A DNA stretch of 40,795 bases from a virus: positions 1 through 40,795 of IMG/VR virus record IMGVR_UViG_3300020156_000055; one strand, 5' to 3'. This document shows, one piece after another, positions 16,851 through 23,409 of this stretch. The notes beneath the pieces are model-generated. The model made no database searches. It was not told where the DNA came from and was given only the letters and a program-made list of their open reading frames with translations. The position numbers and the translations under genes were made by a program. The stretch's first letter is position 1. Each line of letters begins with the position of its first letter.

Positions 16851-17440
16851 CCCGAACTGCCGACCAGTATCGGCAGCAATTGAGCGGCCTGCTGCCGTCC
16901 GGCCCTGCCTGGGATCCTGAGCTGGTACCGGAAATCGCGCTGGTTATCGCTGGCGTGTCGCAGGAGTTCGCCAGGCTCGATGCCCGCGCAGTGGACTTGT
17001 TGAACGAGATGGATCCGGCCTACGTGAGCGAGCTGGTTCCCGACTGGGAGGCGATTATGGGCCTACCTGATCCTTGCCTGGGCCTGAACCCCGCGTTTGA
17101 TGACAGGCGCCTGGCGGTTCGCCGGCGGCTCGTCGAGGTGGGCGGGCAAAGCATCTCCTATTTCATCGACATAGCCGTCAGCCAGGGCTACCCCGACGCC
17201 ACCATTACCGAACACCGAGCGCCCCGAATGGGGCGTTCTCGTTTCGGCGTGGCGCGCTTCGGTGGTTGGAACGCCCAGTTCATGTGGACCCTGAACACAG
17301 GAGGTCGCCAACGGCAGGGCCGGCGTTTCGGCGCGAGTTATTGGGGCGAGCGCTTCGGCGTGAATCCAGGCAACCCGCTCGAATGCCAGATCCGGCGAGC
17401 GGCGCCGGCGCACACCGTCGTGCAAATAAATTACAACTGA
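16841..17440 (+). CDS. Baseplate protein (Mu gp48-like, DUF2313)
   Basis: This 199-residue protein matches the YmfQ/DUF2313 group linking baseplate and fibres. It has YRQQLSGLLPSGPAWDPELV, LLNEMDPAYVSELVPDWEAI and LPDPCLGLNPAFDDRRLAVR, the standard series of family motifs. The C-terminal half (RFGVARFGGWNAQFMWTLNT) is more variable. It is the last Mu-type structural gene before the fibre, which starts 10 bases downstream with GTG. Confidence 0.92.
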   Translation: MAVARTADQYRQQLSGLLPSGPAWDPELVPEIALVIAGVSQEFARLDARAVDLLNEMDPAYVSELVPDWEAIMGLPDPCLGLNPAFDDRRLAVRRRLVEVGGQSISYFIDIAVSQGYPDATITEHRAPRMGRSRFGVARFGGWNAQFMWTLNTGGRQRQGRRFGASYWGERFGVNPGNPLECQIRRAAPAHTVVQINYN

Positions 17441-17450
17441 GGGATAAAGC

Positions 17451-18470
17451 GTGGACTTTCCGAAAAGCGTACCGAGTGTCGGTCTGGTCGATGGCAAGTT
17501 TGTTGATGAAGATGTGGTAGCAGGAACCCCCGGTTCGTTGATCCCTGCTCAATGGGGTAACGCTGTAACTGAAGAACTGTTGAACGTTATTGAGTCCGCT
17601 GGCCTGACTCCGGACGAAGAGAATAACGCCCAACTCTTGGCTGCCGTCAACGCGAAGATTGCTGCTGCGATACCTTCGGCCCCGCCGGACGCGTCTACTA
17701 CGGTCAAGGGGCTGGTTGAGCTGGCAACTGACGCTGAAACTCAGGCCGGAGCGGACGCTGTCCGTGCAGTGACACCTGCGACACTCGCCGCCTGTACAGC
17801 TACTGCGACCCGTGCCGGTGTTATCGAAATCGCCACTGCCGCCGAAACTCAGGCAGGCGCCGATAGCGCTCGGGCCGTAACGCCAGCGGGCCTCGCATCG
17901 ACAACTGCCACCGTTTCGCGCGCAGGGCTTGTTGAGCTTGCCACGAATACTGAGACGCAGGATGGCACCGACACGCAGAGAGCTGTTACACCTGCGAGTC
18001 TTTCTGCCCGCGTTGGCACGGAGTCGCAGAGCGGGATACTCCAGCTTGCTACTCAAGCCGAAGCAATAGCTGGAACAGAGTCCTCAAAGGCTATGTCAGC
18101 AATCCGCGTTGCTCAAGCAATTGCTTCCCGCTTGGCCGCTGAATATAGCGCCCAATATACAATTTCACCTGGGTCTATATTTAGTATTTCCCACAGCAAG
18201 GGTATAGATGCTTCGATAGATTTCGTGTTCGTGTGTCTGGTTGCGGATGCTGGATACTCGCCCGGAGACGAATGCGAGGCAAAAGACTGGCGCTATTCCC
18301 CTCTAAACTCTGCGCAGAACTACGGGGTATTCATAACAAGCCGAACTGCAAATAGTTTTAATATGGTGATGGCGAGCGGTACGACGTGGTTTATTCCTCA
18401 TAAGACTACTGCCGCATCGACATCTATAGTGGTGGCGCGTTGGGCTGTCAAAGCGAGGATCAAATCATGA
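17451..18470 (+). CDS. Tail fibre protein with 36-residue repeats
   Basis: This 339-residue protein should bind the host receptor. It uses a GTG start at 17451 with GAGGGAT 8 bases upstream. Residues 1-80 form an attachment domain (QWGNAVTEELLNVIESAG with PDEENNAQLLAAVN). Residues about 85-224 hold four repeats of about 36 residues around GLVELAT-x-x-ETQAGAD-x-x-RAVTP. The C-terminal 115 residues are polar and aromatic and look like a receptor-binding tip (FFxxR-free, ending TTAASTSIVVARWAVKARIK). Base composition becomes more A+T-rich from about 18120, inside the gene, suggesting the tip was exchanged. Confidence 0.88.
   Translation: MDFPKSVPSVGLVDGKFVDEDVVAGTPGSLIPAQWGNAVTEELLNVIESAGLTPDEENNAQLLAAVNAKIAAAIPSAPPDASTTVKGLVELATDAETQAGADAVRAVTPATLAACTATATRAGVIEIATAAETQAGADSARAVTPAGLASTTATVSRAGLVELATNTETQDGTDTQRAVTPASLSARVGTESQSGILQLATQAEAIAGTESSKAMSAIRVAQAIASRLAAEYSAQYTISPGSIFSISHSKGIDASIDFVFVCLVADAGYSPGDECEAKDWRYSPLNSAQNYGVFITSRTANSFNMVMASGTTWFIPHKTTAASTSIVVARWAVKARIKS
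17703..18122 (+). repeat. Four tandem 108-base repeats in the tail fibre gene
   Basis: Repeat units start near 17703, 17814, 17922 and 18030 and encode GLVELAT.AETQAGAD..RAVTP, then GVIEIAT, GLVELAT and a degenerate GILQLAT unit. They probably form a trimeric shaft whose length can change by unit gain or loss. Confidence 0.75.
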
Positions 18471-18664
18471 GTAATATTGTTAGATATTATGCCAAGCCAA
18501 GCGGACAATTTTACGGGGGTTGGGAAGGCGACCCGGATGTGGTAAATGATCCATTCCTGGCCATGGGGTACATTCAAGTACCTCAAATTGCTCCATCAAC
18601 AGACTGGTATTGGGATCCAGCAACGGAAGCGTTCTATCTGCCAGATGTCGTGAGCGAAATGTAA
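18467..18664 (+). CDS. Small fibre-associated protein
   Basis: This 65-residue protein begins at ATG 18467 inside the fibre stop (ATGA). It has a YYAKPSGQFYGGWEGDPDVV segment and a C-terminal DWYWDPATEAFYLPD. The F/Y-x-x-x-G-x-F and PPxxxFxxW-like features resemble the N-terminal parts of phage tail fibre assembly proteins or small fibre-tip subunits, but it lacks the long helical part of a full chaperone. Translation is coupled to the fibre. The A+T-richer composition is shared with the following two genes. Function is inferred from position only. Confidence 0.65.
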   Translation: MSNIVRYYAKPSGQFYGGWEGDPDVVNDPFLAMGYIQVPQIAPSTDWYWDPATEAFYLPDVVSEM

Positions 18665-18697
18665 CAAAATTTTCGGGGTAGAGTTTTTCTGTATGCG

Positions 18698-19555
18698 ATG
18701 ATCCATCCTAGAGCGTGTCTTGACGATGTTTTGCAAATGAGAGAAGGTGGTCGTTTTGAGAGGCCTGTCTACATGCATGAGCAAATCGTCGAGGCTTTGG
18801 CAGCTGAATGGACGGCAGCCGGAGTTGAACAAGGTGATACCCTTTTGGTTCATAGCAGCCTGTCGCGTACCATCCGTAGGGTGGTTAAGCTGGGTGGCGG
18901 GGCGGATCCTTCAATCATAGTTCGCAGCTTTCTTCACGCTCTGGGAAGCGAAGGAACGCTCATCGCACCGCTGTTCAATTTTGAGTTCACGAAGGGTGTC
19001 CCATTTGATATCCGTGAGTCCAAGAGCGCGATGGGGTCATTCACCGAGGCTGTTCGGAAGTGGGCGGGCGCGGTCCGCACCGGGCATCCAATTTACTCAT
19101 TTGCTGTCGTCGGTAAAAATTCCAATTTGTTTTGTAATGTCGAAAACTTCAGCGGATACGGATCCGACTCCCCATTTGCTATTTTACACAAGCTTGGGGG
19201 GAAAATCGGAGTGATAGACTTGCCAGATCAACATAGTATGACATTCTACCACTATGTTGAAGAAGCGAATAACGTCCCCTACCGTTACCACAAGAAATTT
19301 ACAGGTGATTACACCGGATTGGACGGGGCTACTACTCAGAAGACGTTTGGTCTTTTTGTTAGAGATATTGAGAGCGGGGTTTTAACCAAAGTTGATCCGA
19401 TGGGGGAAATTCTCTGGGATAGAGGAATTTACACTGGGTTCCGCCCGGGAATAGGGTGTGGATTAAGGGTGATCAAGGCGGCGCCTCTTTTTGTCGAGGT
19501 ATCAAAGGTCATCAGCGAGGGGCGTGCAAAAGGGCTTTTATATGATGTGGAGTGA
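18698..19555 (+). CDS. AAC(3)-family N-acetyltransferase
   Basis: This 285-residue protein belongs to the family named for aminoglycoside 3-N-acetyltransferases, which transfer acetyl from acetyl-CoA to an amino group. Visible family features are LLVHSSLS (49-56), EGTLIAPLFNFEF (85-97), RTGHPIYSFAVVGK with the candidate catalytic His130, YGSDSPF (154-160) and the FYHYVEE-x8-PYRY block (183-198). Many members are found in O-antigen or flagellin glycan clusters and act on amino sugars, not drugs. That is the likelier role here given its partner downstream. The start at 18698 has no strong ribosome site; ATG 18737 is an alternative. The gene is A+T-richer than the phage backbone. Confidence 0.8.
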   Translation: MIHPRACLDDVLQMREGGRFERPVYMHEQIVEALAAEWTAAGVEQGDTLLVHSSLSRTIRRVVKLGGGADPSIIVRSFLHALGSEGTLIAPLFNFEFTKGVPFDIRESKSAMGSFTEAVRKWAGAVRTGHPIYSFAVVGKNSNLFCNVENFSGYGSDSPFAILHKLGGKIGVIDLPDQHSMTFYHYVEEANNVPYRYHKKFTGDYTGLDGATTQKTFGLFVRDIESGVLTKVDPMGEILWDRGIYTGFRPGIGCGLRVIKAAPLFVEVSKVISEGRAKGLLYDVE

Positions 19556-20834
19556 TAGCGAGTTTGGGAGGTATTGTAAGGACTTGGCGACGCGCCTTTT
19601 TCCTATTAGTCGCAGCCTAACCGGCCCTGGCGTGAGAGAGACGTTATCGATTCTTGCAGATGAAATCCACGGGCTTCAGATAAAAGAAGTGGCCAGCGGA
19701 ACCATGGCGTTCGATTGGATTGTTCCGGACGAGTGGGAAATTCGTGGTGCATACATAGAAGATGAGCAGGGCAACAGGGTTATCGATTTCCGGAATCATA
19801 ACCTGCACGTCCTAGGTTACTCAGAACCAGTGGACCAGATTGTTACGCTGGGTGAACTGGAAAAACATCTTTACTCGCTTCCAGAACAACCCGACGCTAT
19901 TCCCTACATCACCTCCTACTACTCGCGGCGCTGGGGCTTCTGCCTGACGCATAATCAGCGACAGTCGCTTAAGCCTGGAAATTATCGTGTTGTCATTGAC
20001 TCAACTTTAAAGCCGGGTGTGTTGAATTACGCCGAGATCATTCTTCCAGGCGAAACTAAGGAAGAGGTTTTTCTCTCCACGTACGTCTGCCATCCGTCCA
20101 TGGCCAACAACGAACTTTCCGGTCCAGTTGTAACGACGGCGCTGGCTCGCTGGCTGATGTCGCTGCCTAGCCGACGGTACACCTATCGAATCGTTTTCAT
20201 ACCAGAAACTATTGGATCGATCGTTTACCTGAGTCAGAATTACCAGCACCTTAAATCCAGCGTTATCGCTGGATTTAACATCACCTGTGTTGGTGATGAC
20301 CGTTGCTATTCCTACCTGCCGTCGCGCAATGGAAAGACCCTTTCGGACAGGGCGGCGATACATGCGCTTCGTAATATTGATCCGGAATTTAAGGCATACA
20401 CGTGGCTCGACCGTGGTAGTGACGAGCGTCAGTACTGCTCGCCTGGAATCGATCTGCCCATGGCAACCATTATGCGCAGCAAGTACGGCGAGTATCCCGA
20501 ATACCATACATCTCTTGACGATCTATCGCTGGTTACAGCGACCGGCCTGGCGGGCGGGTTTGCGGCGATTCGGGACGCTATCGAAATTGTCGAAGCTAAC
20601 GTTACCCTCCGCTGCACCGTGCTATGCGAGCCACAGCTAGGCAAACGCGGGCTTTACCCAACGATTAGCACCAAGGATACAGGGGCTCAGGTACGCACCA
20701 TGATGGGCATGATTTCCTATTGCGACGGCGAGCACAGCCTCTTGGATATTGCCGAGAAAATCGGCCAGCCCTTTAAAAAGCTACAGGGAATACTTAAGCC
20801 GCTAATGAAGAACGGTTTGCTCGTCGAGGTTTAA
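19542..20834 (+). CDS. Aminopeptidase-like DUF4910 protein
   Basis: This 430-residue protein has a DUF2172/DUF4910 architecture: an inserted domain at about 50-150, an M28-like zinc peptidase fold, and a C-terminal winged helix (about 365-430). Likely metal or catalytic residues are His184 in CHPSMANNELSG, Glu222 in IPETIGS, Asp294 in RGSDERQY and His322 in YPEYHTSLDD. Relatives lie in polysaccharide and flagellin-glycan loci; their reaction is not established. I chose ATG 19542, with AAAGGG 9 bases upstream, over an in-frame ATG at 19491. It overlaps the acetyltransferase by 14 bases, so the two are coupled. An unusual cargo behind a fibre gene. Confidence 0.8.
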   Translation: MMWSDSEFGRYCKDLATRLFPISRSLTGPGVRETLSILADEIHGLQIKEVASGTMAFDWIVPDEWEIRGAYIEDEQGNRVIDFRNHNLHVLGYSEPVDQIVTLGELEKHLYSLPEQPDAIPYITSYYSRRWGFCLTHNQRQSLKPGNYRVVIDSTLKPGVLNYAEIILPGETKEEVFLSTYVCHPSMANNELSGPVVTTALARWLMSLPSRRYTYRIVFIPETIGSIVYLSQNYQHLKSSVIAGFNITCVGDDRCYSYLPSRNGKTLSDRAAIHALRNIDPEFKAYTWLDRGSDERQYCSPGIDLPMATIMRSKYGEYPEYHTSLDDLSLVTATGLAGGFAAIRDAIEIVEANVTLRCTVLCEPQLGKRGLYPTISTKDTGAQVRTMMGMISYCDGEHSLLDIAEKIGQPFKKLQGILKPLMKNGLLVEV

Positions 20835-20870
20835 GGTAGCGAGCCCTTATAACCAAACACCAATTTATTG

Positions 20871-20895
20871 AGCCCGCCCAATGCGGGCTTTTTTT
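20871..20895 (+). terminator. Terminator after the fibre cassette
   Basis: A perfect AGCCCGC/GCGGGCT stem with a 5-base loop is followed by seven T residues. It closes the fibre cassette and lies just before the endolysin. An ATG at 20881 lies inside the hairpin and is not a credible start. Confidence 0.85.
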
Positions 20896-20910
20896 CGCCT
20901 GGAGAAAGCC

Positions 20911-21444
20911 ATGCCTGTTGCAGCGCAGCAACTGCTCCTGATACTTCCGAACGCCGGCGCCAAAGCCGGCGTTTTTGCGCCTGCCCTCAATACAGCTATG
21001 GGCCGGTACCAGATTGTCGGCTTGCAACGTGTGGCGGCGTTTATCGCGCAGATCGGGCATGAATCCGGCCAACTGCGCTACGTCCGTGAACTATGGGGGC
21101 CAACGCCGGCCCAGGCCCGTTACGAGGGCAGGGCAGACCTCGGCAACACTACGAAAGGCGACGGCTTCAGGTTCCGGGGGCGCGGCCTGATCCAGATCAC
21201 TGGCCGGGCCAACTACGCCGAATGCGGCGAAGCCATGGGACTTGACCTGATCAACCACCCTGAGTTGCTTGAACAACCAGAGTGGGCCGCGAAATCTGCC
21301 GCATGGTTCTGGTCGACGCGGGGGCTCAACGGGCTCGCGGATGCAGGTGCCTTCGACAAAATCACCAGCCGGATCAATGGTGGGCAGAACGGTGCTGCTG
21401 ATCGCCGGGCACTGTACGGCCTTGCTCTGGAGGTTCTTGCATGA
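20911..21444 (+). CDS. Endolysin, glycoside hydrolase family 19
   Basis: This 177-residue enzyme should cut the peptidoglycan glycan at lysis. GH19 chitinase-like motifs are FIAQIGHESG with catalytic Glu51, RYEGRADLGN with a second Glu72, and FRGRGLIQITGRANYAECG, the substrate-cleft signature. The C-terminal AAWFWSTRGLNGLADAGAFD and RINGG also fit. The start at 20911 has GGAGAAA 6-12 bases upstream. There is no signal peptide or SAR segment, so export to the wall needs a holin; candidate holins lie 18 kb away at 39625-40281. It overlaps Rz by ATGA. Confidence 0.92.
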   Translation: MPVAAQQLLLILPNAGAKAGVFAPALNTAMGRYQIVGLQRVAAFIAQIGHESGQLRYVRELWGPTPAQARYEGRADLGNTTKGDGFRFRGRGLIQITGRANYAECGEAMGLDLINHPELLEQPEWAAKSAAWFWSTRGLNGLADAGAFDKITSRINGGQNGAADRRALYGLALEVLA

Positions 21445-21956
21445 ATCCAGCCACCTTAAAGTTGCTGATCGCCGGCGTGGCCGTGGCGTTGATCCTGGCT
21501 ATGAGCGCAACATGGAAAATCCAGGATTGGCGGTATAGCGGTCGGCTGGCTGAACAGGTGGGGCTGCACCAGTCCGACCTGGACAAGATCAGCAGCGCGG
21601 CAGCCTCCCAGGCCAAGGCAGAGCAAGCCAAGCGCCTGGCTCTGGAGCAGCAGCTATCGGCCAGCGAACAAACCCACTATAAGGAGCTGAGCAATGCCCA
21701 GCGTGATCAAGATCGCCTGCGCGATCGTCTTGCCACTGCTGATGTCCGGCTGTCAGTCCTCCTTGCCGAGGATCCAGCCAGTTGCAGCCCAATGCCTGCC
21801 ACCCCCAGCGCCGGCGGCGTGGTTCATGGAAGAGCAAGAGCCCAACTTGACCCAGCGCATGCTCAAAGAATTATCGCCATCACCGACGCCGGCGACCGGG
21901 GGCTGATCGCGCTGCGGGCGTGCCAGGCCTACGCTAAAGAAGTGAGTCGGCGATAG
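21441..21956 (+). CDS. Rz: Inner-membrane spanin (Rz)
   Basis: This 171-residue protein has one N-terminal membrane segment (about residues 5-24) and a long coiled coil (QAKAEQAKRLALEQQLSASE and onward), the usual Rz form. It links the inner membrane to the outer-membrane lipoprotein and disrupts the outer membrane at the end of lysis. It is coupled to the endolysin by a 4-base overlap and contains the Rz1 gene in another frame. Its last 23 bases overlap the convergent leftward gene at 21934. Confidence 0.88.
   Translation: MNPATLKLLIAGVAVALILAMSATWKIQDWRYSGRLAEQVGLHQSDLDKISSAAASQAKAEQAKRLALEQQLSASEQTHYKELSNAQRDQDRLRDRLATADVRLSVLLAEDPASCSPMPATPSAGGVVHGRARAQLDPAHAQRIIAITDAGDRGLIALRACQAYAKEVSRR
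21694..21906 (+). CDS. Rz1: Outer-membrane spanin lipoprotein (Rz1), embedded in Rz
   Basis: This 70-residue protein is encoded entirely inside Rz in the +1 frame. It has a basic-hydrophobic signal (MPSVIKIACAIVLPLLMSGC) ending in a lipobox with Cys20, followed by a Pro-rich mature part (QCLPPPAPAAW). Proline richness and embedding are classic Rz1 marks. GGAG at 21681-21684 precedes the start. The two spanins form the complex that spans the periplasm. Confidence 0.88.
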   Translation: MPSVIKIACAIVLPLLMSGCQSSLPRIQPVAAQCLPPPAPAAWFMEEQEPNLTQRMLKELSPSPTPATGG

Positions 21957-22629
21957 GCCTGATCAGCTCCGGGCCCTGGTTGCGAACGTTGCCGATAGCG
22001 CGATCCACCTTAAACCACTCGAAAGCCTCAGCAGGTTCGCCCTGGTGCAGAGCTATTTGCTCGGCGCGCTCCTTCGGCGTGGCCGGGTCAAGCCATTCCC
22101 GGGCAAGCTCTGGCGTCAGCACCACGGGGCGGCGGTCGTGGATGTCGACCATGCCGCCCGCGCTGTCGGCGGTGATGATGACGAAACCATCGTGCTCGCC
22201 CGGCTCCTGTCCGCCGGTGGGGAATTGGCCAATGGCCGCGCACAGGACTGGTGCTTGGTCCCGCCGACGGATCAGGTAGGGTTGCTTTTTCGGGCCACCC
22301 TCATCGACCCACTCAAACCAGTTGTTGATCGGCGTGATGGCGCGGTTCGGCCAGATCGGCCGGTAGAACGGCCCGTGGGCGACTTTCTCAACCCTAGCGT
22401 TGATAGGTGCAGCGCGATTCTTGGCCCAGTGCGGTCGCCAGCCCCATCGCACCAGGTCAGCATGTAGTGTTTCGTCTTCCTGATGGAGTAGGGCAAGCTG
22501 TTGCGACGGCGCGCCGTTGTACCGGCCCAGGGGCTGATCGCCAATTGTGCTGACCAGTGCGTCGGGCATGAGGCTCAGTACAGCCACGAAGTCGTGGATG
22601 CCGGTGTATTGCGAGAGTCGTCCGCACAT
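21934..22629 (-). CDS. SOS-response-associated peptidase (YedK/HMCES family)
   Basis: This 231-residue protein shields abasic sites in single-stranded DNA by forming a covalent thiazolidine cross-link through its N-terminal cysteine. The key residues are present: Cys2 after Met removal (MCGRLSQY), Asn77 in PINARVEK, Glu106 in NNWFEW and His164 in VDIHDRRPVVL. Length is typical of YedK. It is transcribed leftward, convergent with the lysis genes. In a phage it may protect replicating DNA. It is probably a self-contained accessory gene. Confidence 0.93.
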   Translation of the reverse strand: MCGRLSQYTGIHDFVAVLSLMPDALVSTIGDQPLGRYNGAPSQQLALLHQEDETLHADLVRWGWRPHWAKNRAAPINARVEKVAHGPFYRPIWPNRAITPINNWFEWVDEGGPKKQPYLIRRRDQAPVLCAAIGQFPTGGQEPGEHDGFVIITADSAGGMVDIHDRRPVVLTPELAREWLDPATPKERAEQIALHQGEPAEAFEWFKVDRAIGNVRNQGPELIRPIADSLL

Positions 22630-22656
22630 ATAAAGCCCTCAGGTGATCCGATTCAC

Positions 22657-23031
22657 TCATTGCCCGAGTATCACATCAGGAAGGCTGTCGCCCTCATATA
22701 CTTTCAGTCGATTGTATAGCTCGGCAATCAAGGCGCTCTGGCCTGCAATCTTCGACCTCGCCGCGTTCGTTAAGGTCGTGTGCTCCAGATAATGGTCGCT
22801 CAGAGTCTTCTCCACCGCCCGCAGCTTAGCCCGAAGCTTTGCGCATTCTTTGGCTTCAGCGGCGTGCATTTCGATCAAGCCGAAAATGTCCTGGCGCGCT
22901 TTGCGCAACTGGGTTGTGAGTTCCTGCACCTCGTTCTCTAGCATCAGGCAAGAGTGCTTGTACATTTCCAGGGGTGTGGGGGTGCCCAGCCAGTCGCTGG
23001 TGTCTTCGATTTCGTAGGGGTCCATGACCAT
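22657..23031 (-). CDS. Coiled-coil protein of unknown function
   Basis: This 124-residue protein starts at ATG 23031 or, better spaced from an AAGG site, at ATG 23025 (MDPYEIEDTSDWLGT). The body is a long amphipathic helix region (LENEVQELTTQLRKARQDIF, then KLRAKLRAVEKTLSD), likely a coiled coil. The frame remains open upstream to 23343, but that extension is the antisense of the tRNA fragment and its leader and should be ignored. I do not recognise a family. It lies between the YedK-type gene and attP and runs in the same direction. Confidence 0.65.
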   Translation of the reverse strand: MVMDPYEIEDTSDWLGTPTPLEMYKHSCLMLENEVQELTTQLRKARQDIFGLIEMHAAEAKECAKLRAKLRAVEKTLSDHYLEHTTLTNAARSKIAGQSALIAELYNRLKVYEGDSLPDVILGQ

Positions 23032-23147
23032 GCCTTGCTTGATACTGTTTGGATACACAGTAATCGAGGCGCGATGACCTGGGCGAGGGCGAGGCGACGA
23101 GCTGTAGGATTTGGATTGTGTTCGGTGGCAGGACGCCGGGGAGGGGT

Positions 23148-23156
23148 GCGCAAAAC
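23148..23156 (+). promoter_or_regulatory. Candidate integrase arm site (P arm)
   Basis: One exact copy of GCGCAAAAC lies 115 bases to the left of the tRNA-derived core. Three more exact copies lie to the right at 23379, 23390 and 23401. An arm-type integrase binding site is inferred. Confidence 0.6.
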
Positions 23157-23270
23157 CTCCTCTGGAGGCCGCGTGTTTTCGTTTGCGTAACCACAAAAAA
23201 ATGGATATTTTGGGGGGCAGGAAATGGCGTAATTTCCTTTTAAAACAATTGCTTGGGCTGCTACAGTCCC

Positions 23271-23319
23271 CAGCATGGGGTGCTAGGGGTCGAGTGTTCG
23301 AATCACTCCGTCCCGACCA
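23271..23319 (+). other. attP: attP core: 3' fragment of a tRNA-Pro gene
   Basis: The segment reads as the 3' part of a tRNA. It has an anticodon loop with TGGGGT (anticodon GGG), a perfect T arm GAGTG-TTCGAAT-CACTC, the acceptor strand CGTCCCG and encoded ACCA ending at 23319. No 5' half is present, and the anticodon stem is imperfect (CCAGC against GCTAG), so it is not a working tRNA. It fits an att core that restores the 3' end of a host tRNA-Pro(GGG) gene on integration. The integrase lies next to it. Confidence 0.8.
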
Positions 23320-23345
23320 TATTTTCTGAGTAGAATCAGACACTT

Positions 23346-23372
23346 AAGCCGATCAAGTAGATCGGCTTTTTT
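23346..23372 (+). terminator. Terminator downstream of the tRNA fragment
   Basis: A perfect 9-base stem AAGCCGATC/GATCGGCTT with a 5-base loop is followed by TTTT. It faces the tRNA direction and would terminate the host tRNA transcript after integration. Confidence 0.8.
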
Positions 23373-23378
23373 GTGCCT

Positions 23379-23409
23379 GCGCAAAACCCGCGCAAAACTT
23401 GCGCAAAAC
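23379..23409 (+). repeat. Three GCGCAAAAC arm repeats in 11-base phase
   Basis: Exact copies at 23379-23387, 23390-23398 and 23401-23409 are spaced 11 bases, about one helical turn. The last ends in the integrase stop codon. They probably form the P' arm bound by the integrase N-terminal domain. Confidence 0.7.

Noticed and set aside
19491-19541. Earlier start for the DUF4910 protein
   Set aside because: The added residues are polar and unlike the family start; ATG 19542 has AAAGGG at proper distance.
20881-20910. Earlier start for the endolysin at ATG 20881
   Set aside because: This ATG lies inside a terminator hairpin; ATG 20911 has a clear ribosome site.
23271-23319. Functional tRNA gene
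   Set aside because: Only the 3' portion exists, the anticodon stem is imperfect and no acceptor 5' strand lies upstream; it is better explained as an att core.
23032-23343. N-terminal extension of the coiled-coil gene (reading SGRSDSNTRPLAPHAG)
   Set aside because: It is the antisense translation of the tRNA fragment and its surroundings; a well-spaced start exists at 23025-23031.
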